Below, one piece after another: positions 1-11,313 of a stretch of DNA of 64,000 bases (position 1 is its first letter; every line of letters starts with the position of its first letter). The stretch spans positions 992,001 to 1,056,000 of the forward strand of contig JBBPUQ010000001.1 in the NCBI GenBank assembly GCA_038501195.1. The letters are read 5' to 3'. Below the pieces are notes generated by a model. It was not told the origin of the DNA, ran no database searches, and was given only the letters and a program-made list of their open reading frames with translations. Source of the DNA: Nemania diffusa. Taxonomy: Eukaryota; Ascomycota; Sordariomycetes; Xylariales; Xylariaceae. A program made the position numbers and the translations under genes.

Positions 1-337
1 TGTGTGTTTTGATGATGTCAAGACTTCGGGTTAGCTAGCCCGCCCCTTCTATATTCGACGCGTAATAAAATCTATCCCAATCCATGCTACCTGTGGCTCG
101 CGCGTTATGCTTTTCCCGCAAAACTCGTGTAATGATTTAAAACAAAGGGAAATATGGTGGCCTGTGGCGTCTTCTCACAACGGTTATGTCGCGCAGCGGA
201 ATATTGTTATGATGGGGTATAATACATTGAGTTGGTATTAAATCGAATACACCATACTGGCTCGGATAGAACTCTACCTTTGTTAGGGGTGTACTAGGGG
301 GAACTCAGTGAGAATGATATTAAGCTTAACCCTTAGG
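1..337. other. 3' flank of TAM41, no gene seen
   Basis: This is non-coding sequence at the left edge of the window, downstream of the minus-strand TAM41 stop. I see no conserved reading frame, RNA gene or repeat in it. Confidence 0.5.
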
Positions 338-1966
338 TTAACTCTCTTTCTTGTCGCTGCTCCCTTGGCGGTACTTATCAAGTTTTTCTCCTAAGTATCG
401 GAACCCACGGGAAAACCCGGCAGTAACAAAACTTTTCACACTCTGGCTCATGCTCGGCCAGGATACGGTTTTCTTGATAATGCCGCGAATAATGTCGCGA
501 AGCTCTTCGGGCTGCCGCTGTGCTATGCGTTGCTCAAATCGACCACCCTGTTGACGTTTAAAAGATCCTGTATTTTCGTTTTTATTTTCCTCCATCATCT
601 TGTCGAATTCGAGTCGAGGAATTTGGAACTTCTTCTGATACTCAAAGTACAATTTTGACCGGAAAGCCTTAGGTAGCCTCCTAACCATGTTGCCTCGTTT
701 CACAGGATCCATATCCTGCTCAAGCTTCAATACGGTATCGGTATTAGCCACCCAGTCAATACTCTTGCAGGATGGATCATTGAATGTGACATTTGGTAGT
801 GATTCGACAAGAGGCGCGTATAGCCGGCGGAAATTCAGCATATTGTTGCTCACAATATTGGAAACTTTCTTTGGATTCTCTGTCGGCAATGCCATGCGGG
901 GATCCCCTAGATAGCTTATACCAGCGATTGTAGAGTACAGCTCTTGTTCGGTGAATGTGGGGGGTAACAGGAGCAGAGCCGTTCGTAATGCCGATAGAAG
1001 GTTGATCTGATTTGAAAGGCGAACACGTGGATCATCCCGCAATATCTTGACAGGCTTATGTAGACGACCGGCAAGATACAAGGTATCCCACTCGCTCAGA
1101 TCCCTACACAGCGTGTCGATATTGACGACACCATATTTGATTTGAATACCCTCTACAGTGACGTAAGGGTTAAAATACACGCCAGCACCCCATTTATCCT
1201 GAACGTATGAGACGGCGCCAGAGCCAAGTGAGCCGAGCGCAGAATAGTGGTCGCGATGTTGAGTGAGATTGAGCGAGTGCCAGTGCTGGGTATGCGACAC
1301 GCCGAATATGAAGTCAATCATTTTTGGCGAGCCGTTCTGCGCCTTTTGTACGGCAAGAGGGGCCCTAGGATGCACAGGCTTGGCCTCGGCATCGGTAGCA
1401 CTCCCACCGCTCGACTGCGGGAAAACCCCAGAGCCGTACGCGAAGGCATAACGAATAGGGGCGCGGAATTTCCATAGTAGCTGGCGAAGGGCCTCTTTGA
1501 ACTCTCGATCGATTATCATGTGCTGGTTGACGCCAAAATTTTCGTATGGGAGTTGTGTGAACTTCTGGATATTGAAATTTGGCTTGTCTTCCCAGTCAAA
1601 TTCAGACTCGTCCGTGACTGAAGATGTGGTGGAGGGGTCGCTCGGTGTTTGTGAATGGGGTTCGTCTGGAGACCTGGCAGCAGTTACAGCGGCATCGGAC
1701 TCGGACTCGTGTTGGCGAGCAGCACTAGCACCATCTCCCGATGGCTCTTTTGGTGGTTCTGAGGCAAACGATCGAACCCAGGCTGAGCCCATAGGAAGAC
1801 GCCTTGTCGTATTTAACCTGGGCGTTGAGGTTCGAGTACGGCACGACCGGACATAGTAAGACCTCGCATGGTGGGTGAAACTAGCGGCGGTAGTATATGA
1901 AAGGACACCATGGCTTCTCGCAAGGCTGGGACCTGCAATGCTTGTAGGAATTGGACGCAGAGCCAT
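338..1966 (-). CDS. TAM41: Mitochondrial CDP-diacylglycerol synthase TAM41
   Basis: Single-exon gene of 542 codons plus stop. Tam41 makes CDP-diacylglycerol from phosphatidic acid and CTP on the matrix face of the inner mitochondrial membrane, the entry step to cardiolipin. Residues about 1-70 are rich in Arg, Ser, Thr and Ala with almost no acidic residues, as in a mitochondrial presequence. A low-complexity acidic linker follows (about 75-125), then the nucleotidyltransferase core: FAYGSG (GSG at 178-180) and KMIDFIFGV (Asp 218), the two motifs expected of the family's metal/nucleotide site. The frame is open upstream to 2164, but I place the start at 1966. Its context (CCCACCATGG) is excellent, the presequence begins there, and the extra upstream residues are a His/Thr repeat that looks untranslated. 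It is divergent from MAD1, about 1 kb away. Confidence 0.93.
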   Translation of the reverse strand: MALRPIPTSIAGPSLARSHGVLSYTTAASFTHHARSYYVRSCRTRTSTPRLNTTRRLPMGSAWVRSFASEPPKEPSGDGASAARQHESESDAAVTAARSPDEPHSQTPSDPSTTSSVTDESEFDWEDKPNFNIQKFTQLPYENFGVNQHMIIDREFKEALRQLLWKFRAPIRYAFAYGSGVFPQSSGGSATDAEAKPVHPRAPLAVQKAQNGSPKMIDFIFGVSHTQHWHSLNLTQHRDHYSALGSLGSGAVSYVQDKWGAGVYFNPYVTVEGIQIKYGVVNIDTLCRDLSEWDTLYLAGRLHKPVKILRDDPRVRLSNQINLLSALRTALLLLPPTFTEQELYSTIAGISYLGDPRMALPTENPKKVSNIVSNNMLNFRRLYAPLVESLPNVTFNDPSCKSIDWVANTDTVLKLEQDMDPVKRGNMVRRLPKAFRSKLYFEYQKKFQIPRLEFDKMMEENKNENTGSFKRQQGGRFEQRIAQRQPEELRDIIRGIIKKTVSWPSMSQSVKSFVTAGFSRGFRYLGEKLDKYRQGSSDKKES

Positions 1967-2936
1967 GGTGGGCGGTTTCGTAGGCCGTGGTAGCCAAGAG
2001 ACAAACAAGGGACGGCCTGGTTGGCGAGTGTGGATGTGGATGTGGGTGTGGATATGGGTGTAGAGGACACAGCAATGCCGTGATGCTGCTACCGATGTTG
2101 AGAAGCCATGTGAGTGTCGTGACTTATGGGTCAGAACAGCGAGATGATCTGACGATACGCTCAAGACCGAGGGCGAGAGCGAGGGCGAGGAGTACAGAGG
2201 AGGGTGATGACGGTTGGAGCTCGGAGTTTCAACGTCGACCTTTGCTCACCAAGTGCATCGGCGTGGTTGCAGCTTGCATGAGTGCAAGGATGGTTAGTTA
2301 GCCAGGTCAGCATTCCGTCGTCACTGCGAGAAAAGCCGAGCATACCAGCCAACCAGAAACTGTTTGGCGACCAGTCACGCTAGCTCTGTCAGGAAGTGAC
2401 ATGGCATACATAACCCACCTTGGTAGTGGAGACACATGCCCTTGCAATTTGGGACGGCGTGTCATTGGTCGGAATTGGCCATCAACAGTGACGCAATAAA
2501 GAGAAGCAGATACCTACAGAATAGATAGTCGCTGATAAGAGAACATATCACCTCAAGTTTAATTGGAAGGATAGGAAATAAATGTAAGGGAGATAGCCGT
2601 AGTGCAGACTCGGAGCTATGCAAAGATGTAATTTTGAGAGACCCATGGGATGATTAATGCATGGCTGTACAGAATAGTAACTCGGCAGCAGTTGTGACGA
2701 ATCAGGTTAGCAAAGGTAGGCATGCTGCTCGTTTAGGCTAGACGGTAAGATTAAACCCAAAGCGCCCCCGGCAAGACAAGTCCTTGCCGCAAACAACCAA
2801 AACAATTATCTAATCCCCCGACTATCTAGTCTACTTATCAAGTTATTACTGTCGCATACAATATGAAGCCCAAGGCCTTTGCGCAAACTGTCTCACTCCC
2901 TAATTAAGCTATAGGCGCGTGTAAGAAGAAGCCTAA
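1967..2936. promoter_or_regulatory. Divergent TAM41/MAD1 intergenic region
   Basis: About 970 bases separate two divergent start codons, so this stretch should hold both promoters and 5' UTRs. The TAM41-proximal part has low-complexity GTGGATGTGG-type repeats (about 2026-2060) and a GAGGGCGAGAGC-type purine tract (about 2167-2190). I see no convincing gene here. Confidence 0.5.
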
Positions 2937-5341
2937 ATGTCAGGCCGGCTGCGGAAAAGCGGTGGGAGCAGCACGCTACCGCGGCCGCAGTCCTCCTTAA
3001 GGGAATCGCGGGTAAGTCAATAAACATCCCAAGCAGCCTGCCTAGTCACCCGGTTTGGGGTCTTGGCTAGGTAGGTAGAAAGGGACCACCTTGCTCACAT
3101 AACCTTCGCTTCCTCTCGTAGATCTCGTCGTTCCGCGCCTCGCATAACACGCAGCCAAGCTACGATTTCCTCACCGGTGCCGAACATGCGTCGCCTACCC
3201 ACCGTGCCAATGCCAGATCGGCTTCGCAACAGAGCCACGAGCGCGATGAGTCGCTGCCGCCCACCTCGCGTGAGAGCTCCAAGGAGAACCTCGCTCCGCC
3301 CGACGCTGAGGAGTACGAGACACGGCGCAAGCGCATAGAAGAGCTAAAAGCCCAGGTGGCCACAATGCGCTACCGCGTCGAGACCACAGAACAAGAGAAG
3401 GAAATGCTAATCCTCCAACACGAGAATGAGATCCGCGAGATTCGACGCAAGGCCGAGGACGACTTCAGCCAGAAACAAGCCGCCGAGAGCGAAAAAGGTA
3501 GAGCACAACGCCAATATGAGTCGATGCAAGAGGAACTGCAAACCGTCAAGGAATCATCCGCCCAGGAGACCGCTGAACTGGACAAGAGATTACGCGAGGC
3601 TCAAGCCGAGGCACGGCTGCTTAAGGAGCAGCTAGAAGACTTGTCTGTCGCCAAAGAGGAGGGAGAGCGGATGAATCAGAGGCGAGCTAATGAGGTAGAG
3701 GCACAGCTGTTGGATTTTCAACAAACTATCCAGGAGCTAGAATGCGACGCCCAAACCCGGGAAGCGTCACTCACTGCCGCACAAGAGCAATTGGCCGAAA
3801 AGGACAGCCTCGTGGGCGATCTTGAAGCCGACATAATACGTCTGAAAGCACAGACAGGTGACGTTGAAACTATTGCCATTATCCGCCGGGAGCTAAGCGA
3901 TCAAGTTCAACATATACGCTCCCTGGAGGCCAGGACAGCAAAACAGCATGCTGAACTAATGCACTTGCGCCAAGTTCACAGGGCCGTCGAAGTTGTCGAG
4001 GAAGAAAAGCGCTCGCTGCAGCGAAAAGCGGATGTGGCACAAGCATTAGAGGTGGAGCTCAACGAAACCCGTATCCAGAAACAACGGCTAGAGGATGAAC
4101 GGCTGGCTTGGACAGCATTTCTACAAAATGCTAGCACGGAAGACGGGATTATGGAATTCGACTCCCCCGAGGCTGTCGCTCGTGCGCTTGTTGAGGAGCG
4201 GTATAACTCGGCTACTCTTGTAGAGAGACTAGGCGAAGTACAACCTCAGATTGCTGAGCGAGATGAGATAATTAGGTCGTTGGAGTCAGACAAGAAGAAT
4301 CTAATGACACAACTTGAGAAATCGAGAACTGCGGCCCCAGCCACGGCCACCAAATCCCAGGCTCGACTCGAAAGGCAACGCGCGTTAGCTGCAAAAGAAA
4401 TCGAATACCTACGGGCACAACTTAAGACGTTCGACCTAGAAGATGAGACTTTCGACACAGGCAATTTTGATCAGCAAAAAGTCGACCGCATTACCGAGCT
4501 TGAGAATCTTGTCGACACGTACAAAGAGGAAGTCCAGACCCTTCATAAAGAGCTATCTGCAGCCGAATCCTCTACCGGGACGCTAGAACCCGCCGCTGGG
4601 TTGAAGCGGAGCCGCTCGGATGAATCAGAAAATGAGCAACTAGGCGAATTGAACCGGAAACGCCGCAAACTAGCAGACGACCTATCAAAACTACAAGCAG
4701 CACACCAGCTCTTACAAAAGGAGCACGAAGTCGTACACTCGAGACTCACCGCCGCCGAGTCAGCGAACAAAACACGAGTCCTGTCCCTACGCTCTAACCC
4801 TACTTCAGACTTCGAAGCCATCAAAACAGCCACATTAGCGGCCCTCAAGCTAGAGAACCAAGAGCTGCTAGCCCAGCTCTCCAAAGAGGCGCGCCGCAAC
4901 CCCAAGACAGCGCTCATCCCCGCATCACAGCTCGCCGCAGCGCGGCGCGAGATCGAGGAGGCGCAGCGGGAGACGGCGTCGGCGCAGAAGACGACGCGGC
5001 GGCTCAAGGAGGTGTGGGGCGCCAAGTCGCAGGAGTTCAAGGAGGCCATCTTCAGCACGCTCGGGTGGACGGTGACGTTCATCCCCAACGGCAAGATGCG
5101 CGTCGAGAGCCTGTACTGCCCCAGCCTCTCGGACGAGCACGAGAACAGCATCGTCTTCGACGGCGAGCGCGGCACCATGAAGGTCAGCGGCGGGCCCCAG
5201 AGCCCCTTCGCCCGCCGCATCGCCGACCAGATCCAGTTCTGGGTCCGCGACAAGGGCTGCATCCCCGGCTTCCTCGCCGCGCTCACGCTCGAGTTCTACG
5301 AGGAGGAGCAGCATGCCGCTGCCGTGGCCGCGGGGGAGTAG
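2937..5341 (+). CDS. MAD1: Spindle assembly checkpoint protein MAD1
   Basis: Two exons, join(2937..3011, 3122..5341), 764 residues. Mad1 sits at unattached kinetochores and the nuclear envelope and templates conversion of Mad2 to its active closed form. The first exon encodes 25 residues starting MSGRLRKSGG. The 110-nt intron has donor GTAAGT, branch-like GCTCACA and acceptor CGTAG, and splices in phase 0 to a segment containing PSYDFLTG. Most of the protein is heptad-rich coiled coil. A Mad2-interaction-like motif, TRVLSLRSNPTS, lies near residue 577. The C-terminal 100 residues (from EFKEAIFSTLGW, about 663) match the Mad1 RWD-like domain. The first ATG of the long second-exon frame is not the start, because the frame continues upstream to the splice acceptor. 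Codon use becomes very GC-rich in the last 400 bases. Confidence 0.93.
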
Positions 5342-6129
5342 ACGGGCTGGCTCGCTGGCTCGGTGTAAATTAGGTGGAAATATAGATATCTACTTCTCTT
5401 AGTTGCCCTACGCTGGTAGAATCTAGACTCGCGGGAATGGCGCTCGAATGACAGCAATTGGACGGTGTACTTGTTGTACCTAGCTTGGTTGTTTGCTTGT
5501 TTTCTCCGCCACGGCTGGCTGGCTGGACATAATATTCATTACGATTGATACCTCACCGATGACCGGTTTAAATGAAATTTCAAATAGTGCTATGAACGAA
5601 TGTGGTCTAGACTATCTACCTACCCAGACGCCCGTGACCCTAAATATCCATGCTGTGTATATAGTATTATAATGCCTTTGCAAGGAGAAACAGCAGCGAG
5701 TGATGTGAATGGTAGTAATCAAGTCTATCGTGGGCGCTTCCGCAGATCGGACTAAAACAAGGCAATGCAACGCTACCTTTTAAACTAAATCCCGACCAAA
5801 ATTCAATCTCGCAGTCATCAGTGGTAAGACAGTAGGTATGATCAAATTGCCGAGACTATATACGATGATTGTTTTGGAATATTTCAGAACCAATAAATGA
5901 CGACGGTAAGGGAAGTGAGTAAGTAGGCGGGTAGGTCGCTTAGATGGGGGCATCGGCGTTTTAAGAAAAACAAGAGAAAAAAAGCGACAGCGAGTGCGTT
6001 GTAGGTAATCAACCAACAGAAAAGAAAAATGATTCTTCCTAGAATGCTTCGAAAACCGGATATCAAGTACACTCTGTCCCACATACAATTCCCGCCTTTG
6101 CCCCCCCATTATCCTACTTATAATCCTAA
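5342..6129. other. Convergent 3' intergenic region MAD1/SYP1
   Basis: About 790 bases between two gene ends. It should hold both 3' UTRs and terminators. I see no conserved coding potential; open frames here lack splice logic or family resemblance. Confidence 0.5.
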
Positions 6130-8948
6130 TTAAGGGGTTAATCCCGCTTCGTACCTCCCACTTAGCAGCTTTCGCACTGCAGGGACATCAACCCATTTCC
6201 CTTCGGCGGCGGACGACGCAGCATCCGCGAAAGGGTCGTCATCGGTGATTTCGGCCTCTTTACTCTTGCCTTCGTCTAACCTGGAGAGAGATATTACCTG
6301 ACTCGACTCAAAATCCACAGGAGGGGTGAATTCCCATCGTGCCTCGATATTACCGGGTTTGGGCTCGGCACCCTGCTCCCCTACGACTCGGCATACAATT
6401 TTCTTCCAGTCCGCACCTGGAGATAATGTGACATCGCCAAGGCGCCAGTATACTAAATGTTTATCCTTCAAGTGCGTCCCAGCGGGTTTAGTTTGAGCAC
6501 CCGACGCTCTGCCCTCATATGTCGCGAAAAGGACAAGATTGTGAATTTGCACAGGAGAGTCATTGGCCGTAAATTTGAACAACGGGTTCAGTTTGTACTG
6601 CAATAAAAGCCCAAGTTTATCGCCCTGTGGCTTCCACGTAGGGTGGAGCAGGATAGGAACGTGTTCGCTAGCTGGTGCAGCTGCATCGATATGCAACTTG
6701 TATGAGAACCCAATATGGGTATTCCGTAGGTGAGAGGTGTCCAAGGTGAATTGATCAGGATGATCAGGGCTGTTAGTGACAAAAATCCGATTGGGCCCGA
6801 TAGAGTCCAGGGAAGAGAAATTATTAACGCGAACGGATAGGTGCGCTACATTATGGTTAGTGATTATATACTAGTGTGACGATATACGTCTTATGAGGGA
6901 CTTACATGGTGGATTCGGATCATCGCCAGCGTTAAAAGACAGTGCAATTTCGCCATTCACCTTGACAGACTTGACTGCCCCACCCTCGAAGGTAGCTGAT
7001 ACAGTTTCCATCAGCGACGAGTTGAGGCCTGGCTGATGCATATCGGGGTGTTTCGCCTGAACAACACTGCTCAGCGAGTTAGCAGACCGAATAGATTGAG
7101 TGTCGGATGTTCCTGCGACACTGGTTTCAGAAGTCAAAGTTGATAGACCCGTGGCTCTAGAGTATATTGTTGGGATAGGGGGTATCACGGTAGAGCTGGC
7201 GGAATTCTCGGAGACGGGACCAGGCACATAGATCGTGTTGCGCACATCTCTGCGGCCCCGAACAGTGCCCATCCTCCGTGCCGGACCTCCCATCGCTGAC
7301 AGGCTATGAGCAACGTTTGACAAGGCTGCCTTCTTGGCATCCTCATCTTCCTCAGCTACAGGCTCCTTTTGAATATTCAGCTTGAATGCGTGTTCAGTTT
7401 CTTGAGCAGCTGCCGCCTCTTTTTCAGCCTGCGATATGGGATCATGTGAATATGTTGGTACGCTGAACCCTTCTGCATCTTTCTCTGGTTCTTTCTGGGA
7501 CGGCGGAGGTCCCGGAGGGGGCGGCACATCTGATACGTCTATTGCACTAGCTGAGCCGTTAACCTGAGATGTGGCAGTTGTCCCCGTTGTCGGCCGTACT
7601 ACATCAGCCGAACTGACTCTCCCGACGCCATTGATGCCGTCGTGGCTAGCCGTCTCTCTAGCCTCAGAAGTACGGAAATGGTCATTTGTTGGAGTATCGG
7701 GGTCCTCTGCTAGCGCGCCTAGTCGGTTTGTCGAGTCACCTAGATTACTTGAGGATGCTCTTGGGGACAAGCCATGGCTACTCCTCGTGTTTCTCCCAAA
7801 AGGACTCTTCGCTGGGGATAGTGGGCCAAACCCTCCATGGATGCTCTGACGCCGTCGCCCAAGCATAGTGCCAATGCGACTTCGCAATTTGTTTTCGGGT
7901 GGTCCTTCTTTAGGTCCAGAATAGTCACTGCGATCATCCTCCGTTGGCCCATTGAGGTTTTGTTGCGCGACGCCCAATGTGTTTGGACCGCCAGTACTAG
8001 ATGACTGTCGCGTTGTGGTTCCTCGTTTCTCTAACTTGGGTCGCCCGGCAGTCACTTTCGAGGTAAAGTGCTGAATCTCATGTGCAGTATTGTAGTCGAG
8101 TAAGCTGTTCAACACGTTTTCGGTGTCGGCCTGGAGCTTCTGCGCTTGTTCCCCTTCGAAGGTGCCGTACTGGGTCAAGCAGTCGCGCAATTGGTTCATG
8201 CGACTCTCATCTAGAGCCTGAAGACTCTCAAAGACGAAGGGAGCCTGTGACTGCCACTGGTTTGTAGCGGATTCGAGCTTGCTTGCAGCCAAGTCTACCT
8301 TCTGAGCACTAGCTTTGCCACCTTTCTTGGTCAGCTTATCCGACTTTTCCTGCGCCTCTTCGAGTTCCCTAGCTACTTTTTGAAGATTTCCTTGGATTGT
8401 TTGGAGGTTTTGCATCTCTTTCTTGGATTCGAACATGCGAAGGGGGGTCTCGACTTCTTTTTCGATGTGCGCAGCGAAGGTGTGGTGGGACGTCGCGACG
8501 GATTCAACGGACTGTAGTAGTTTGTCCCATTGCGCCTGAAAGCTCCTTGGAGAGTGTCAGTCATGGTATCCTCCACCCAAGCTTCGGCTCCTATAATTTT
8601 GGTTGACTTACCCGAGCTCTGATTGTGTGTTAGGGACCCGGAATTGGGTTAATCTTCGCAGGCCTTGGGCGTATTGTTCCTCAACTCTCCGACGTTCCTA
8701 GGTAGAGATCAGCTTCAACCATCCGTCTTTTGACTGGTGTAAGGGCTTTGGATGGTACCTGCAGCCAATCGGCGATTTCATTGTTGAGCTTAGTTACGCG
8801 CTTAACTCGGTCGGCGAGAACAACAACGGCTTGCCCAGGCTGGAGGCAATCCTATCACAAGGCCAAGTTAGCATTGTGCCTAGGGCACTGCGCAATTGGG
8901 GCAGCCCACCAGCATGGCAGGGTACTCGGCCCTCGAAAGAGCCTCCAT
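6130..8948 (-). CDS. SYP1: Endocytic F-BAR / mu-homology adaptor Syp1 (muniscin, FCHo-like)
   Basis: Five exons, complement(join(6130..6845, 6906..8545, 8612..8697, 8759..8851, 8910..8948)), 857 residues. Muniscins arrive early at clathrin-coated pits: the F-BAR domain bends PI(4,5)P2 membrane and the C-terminal mu-homology domain binds cargo and Ede1/Eps15-type partners. The start MEALSRAEYPAML is typical of fungal Syp1, in context CTCACCATGG. The F-BAR spans about residues 1-240. A disordered Ser/Pro linker with PPPPGPPPSQ follows, and the muHD begins near residue 580 (SSLMETVSATFEGG) and runs to the end. Introns are 58, 61, 66 and 60 nt. The first has a weak donor (GTGGGC) but a perfect branch site, GCTAAC. 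All five exons are in register. Confidence 0.92.
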
Positions 8949-9687
8949 GGTGAGCACGATCAAGTGCGATCAATCACGCAGACTTGGATGTCGCTGATGG
9001 GAGGGAGGGGTGAAGTGCAGACATGTATAGGTATAGATATATAAAGCGCAAGGCGAGGGCGAAGGGCGCATTCAGCGAGCCAAAGGAAGTTATTCGAACA
9101 TGGAGTATGCAGCCAGGATGCAGAAGGCAGAAGACAGAATGCAATTGGTGCTAAAAGATAAGGTGTCTGTCTGTATGTCTGTATGTGTGCACCTGGTGAT
9201 TATAGATACATCGGGTTGGGTATTGTAGTTGTACGAAAATGCTGTGAGCTCTGGAGAAGCTTGATGGCTGGGATCCTGTAAGAATCGGGCATAGCATTCA
9301 TGAGGTCAGTCACAGTGCCCAGCCAACCACTCCACAGCTGTCGCGCTAGAAGCAATAACCGTTGATGAGCTTTCCTATTGTAGCTTAGCACAGCCGAAGA
9401 GACCGATATCTGACTGCTTTTAGACTAGCCGGTTCTAAAGAGGCGCTGTGAAGCTGGAGGAGCCCAGTGGCCTGCCAGCTGCTGCCAAGGAAGGAAAGCA
9501 CTGTGACAGACCGGTACGACGCTTACGTACCTGTCTTGACACTTGACAAGTACCCAGGATTAGATGGCAGCTGTTGCATCAATTACAACCCCTGACACAA
9601 GCACTTAATCCCTTAACTTCTCTCCATACAGAGTATCTCCAACAAGGTGATATCGACCCCGGGTCGTTTGAAAACACGTCTTGACGC
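8949..9687. promoter_or_regulatory. Divergent SYP1/kinase intergenic region
   Basis: About 740 bases between divergent start codons. A short TGTC/TGTA microsatellite lies near 9164-9190. The rest shows no gene. It should contain the promoters and 5' UTRs of both neighbours. Confidence 0.5.
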
Positions 9688-11093
9688 ATGAATATGCATT
9701 CTCCTTCGGACTGGAGGGTATCACTCAGCTCAAGCAATCGCTACGACAAAATACAAGCCATGTCAGTCCATGTCTCTCCATACCCATGATCCCGCCTTAC
9801 TCATTGTACATTCCAGAAAAGATGCGTTGGAGGCGATAGGCGTTGTTGCTTCTAGCGCACACAAAGATGCGTTTTCTATTGAGAATGAGGCTTATAAAAC
9901 ATCTTCGTCACTCGTAAGGCTGCTCATCTTCTTACAAAATCCTATAATGCTTGTTTATTTTGACTCGCTGTGCTAGTCTAGGCTTCACTCAACACCTTCC
10001 TTACACCGGGTATCCTAAGTGGATTAACTCTGAAATAGGAACACTATGAGGCATCATGTCGGATCGGACCCCCGCCAAATTCGTCAGGTTCGCTGGAGCA
10101 AGTAGAGGAACTTCAAACTGCAGCCAAAGCATCGGGCTCCCCAGTCATCACGATCGGGTCCTATCAAGATTGCCAGCACATTGACGACGGAGTGACTGCC
10201 GAGGTCTACAGATCCAAAACGGTGGCATTAAAGGTCATCGTGCAGACTCGCAATATTGAGCCTCACGACCCATTCCGTGAAGCTAAAATCCTCAAGCTAC
10301 TAAAGAAGCCATGCATTCCGTTGTTGGATACTTTTAGAGACCGAGAGCAACGATTTGTCCTCGTCTTCCCATACATGCCATTTAGTCTCGAGGGCCTCAT
10401 TGCCCAGGGCCCTATTCATAGGAACCGCATCATAAAGCACTTTAAGGATCTTTTTACTGCTCTCCAGTCTTTGCATAGCCAGGGAATAATCCATAGGGAC
10501 ATCAAGCCTTCCGCGGTTCTTCTCGAAACACCTGATGGGCCTGCTTATCTTTCCGACTTTGGCACAGCTTGGCACCCTGAGCTCTCAATCTATGCAGAGA
10601 CTGCAGACCAGAAAGTCTTAGATATTGGCACAGGTTCGTATCGTTCACCGGAAGCGTTGTTCGGGGATAGATCCTACGGCACGGCTGTCGATATGTGGGC
10701 GGCTGGTGCCATGCTTGCCGAATGCTGCCGCACGCCCCCAAAAGCCCTATTTGATTCACGGCCTACTTACGAAGATGGAAATCAGCTCGGCTTGATATTA
10801 AGTATTTTTAAGAATATCGGCAGTCCGACTGTTGAGTCATGGCCAGAAGCCGCAACTTTCAAAACACCGCCCTTCGAGATGTATCAAACCTTTGAGGGTC
10901 GAGAATGGGAGGACCTATTAGCTGACGTGGAGGTTGAATTCCGCGACATCATCACATCGCTCGTAAGATACAGCAGTAATTCTAGAGCTTCTGCATCTCA
11001 AGTATGTCCCTACTACCCTGTTTCTTTCGATACTAAGACTCTAACTTCTTACAGGTATTAGAACGCGAGTGTTTCTCACCTACAAAAGCCTAG
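9688..11093 (+). CDS. CDK-activating-kinase-like Ser/Thr protein kinase (Csk1-like)
   Basis: Four exons, join(9688..9761, 9817..9913, 10039..11001, 11055..11093), 390 residues. The kinase core begins near residue 105 (IDDGVTAEVYRS), with VALK Lys 122, the catalytic loop HRDIKP (Asp 211, Lys 213) and DFG from Asp 230. The activation segment ends GTGSYRSPEALFG. Overall layout resembles CDK-type kinases and best fits the fungal Csk1 group, which activates CDKs by T-loop phosphorylation. The HRD-loop Asn position is Ala (residue 216, KPSAVLL). The 3' intron is textbook (GTATGT donor, CTAAC, ACAG) and adds VLERECFSPTKA. The two 5' introns (donors GTCAGT and GTAAGG) are inferred: they keep frame and give an N-terminus SPSDWRVSLSSSNRYDKIQ resembling my recollection of this family. 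The body is secure; the first 80 residues less so. Confidence 0.8.
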
Positions 11094-11313
11094 CCTATTC
11101 CCTCCTTAGTACGGTAGTATTGCCATCTCCTAGGAAGTTAAATCAGTCCGATTTTTAAGGTCTGCGAGTTGCAAAGGGGGCATCACGAAAGTTTAAGATC
11201 TAAGCACTTATAGCTACTGTTGGTACCTAAACCCATCCCAGCTCGGAGCTTTTCTCCGTGTCATCTGCCCATAAATCGCACCCACATGATGATATCTCCC
11301 TGAAGTGGTGCTA

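Noticed and set aside
1967..2164. Upstream 66-codon extension of TAM41
   Set aside because: His/Thr low-complexity residues precede a much better start (CCCACCATGG) that opens directly into a presequence.
4543..5286. 247-codon minus-strand frame opposite MAD1
   Set aside because: Shadow frame of the coding strand; Ser/Arg-rich with no family match, while the plus strand encodes Mad1.
5780..6109. 109-codon minus-strand frame downstream of SYP1
   Set aside because: Lies in the convergent 3' region, has no homology and contains AT-rich UTR-like sequence.
7571..7952. Open frames overlapping the SYP1 linker
   Set aside because: Shadows of the Ser/Pro-rich SYP1 exon on the other strand or in other frames.
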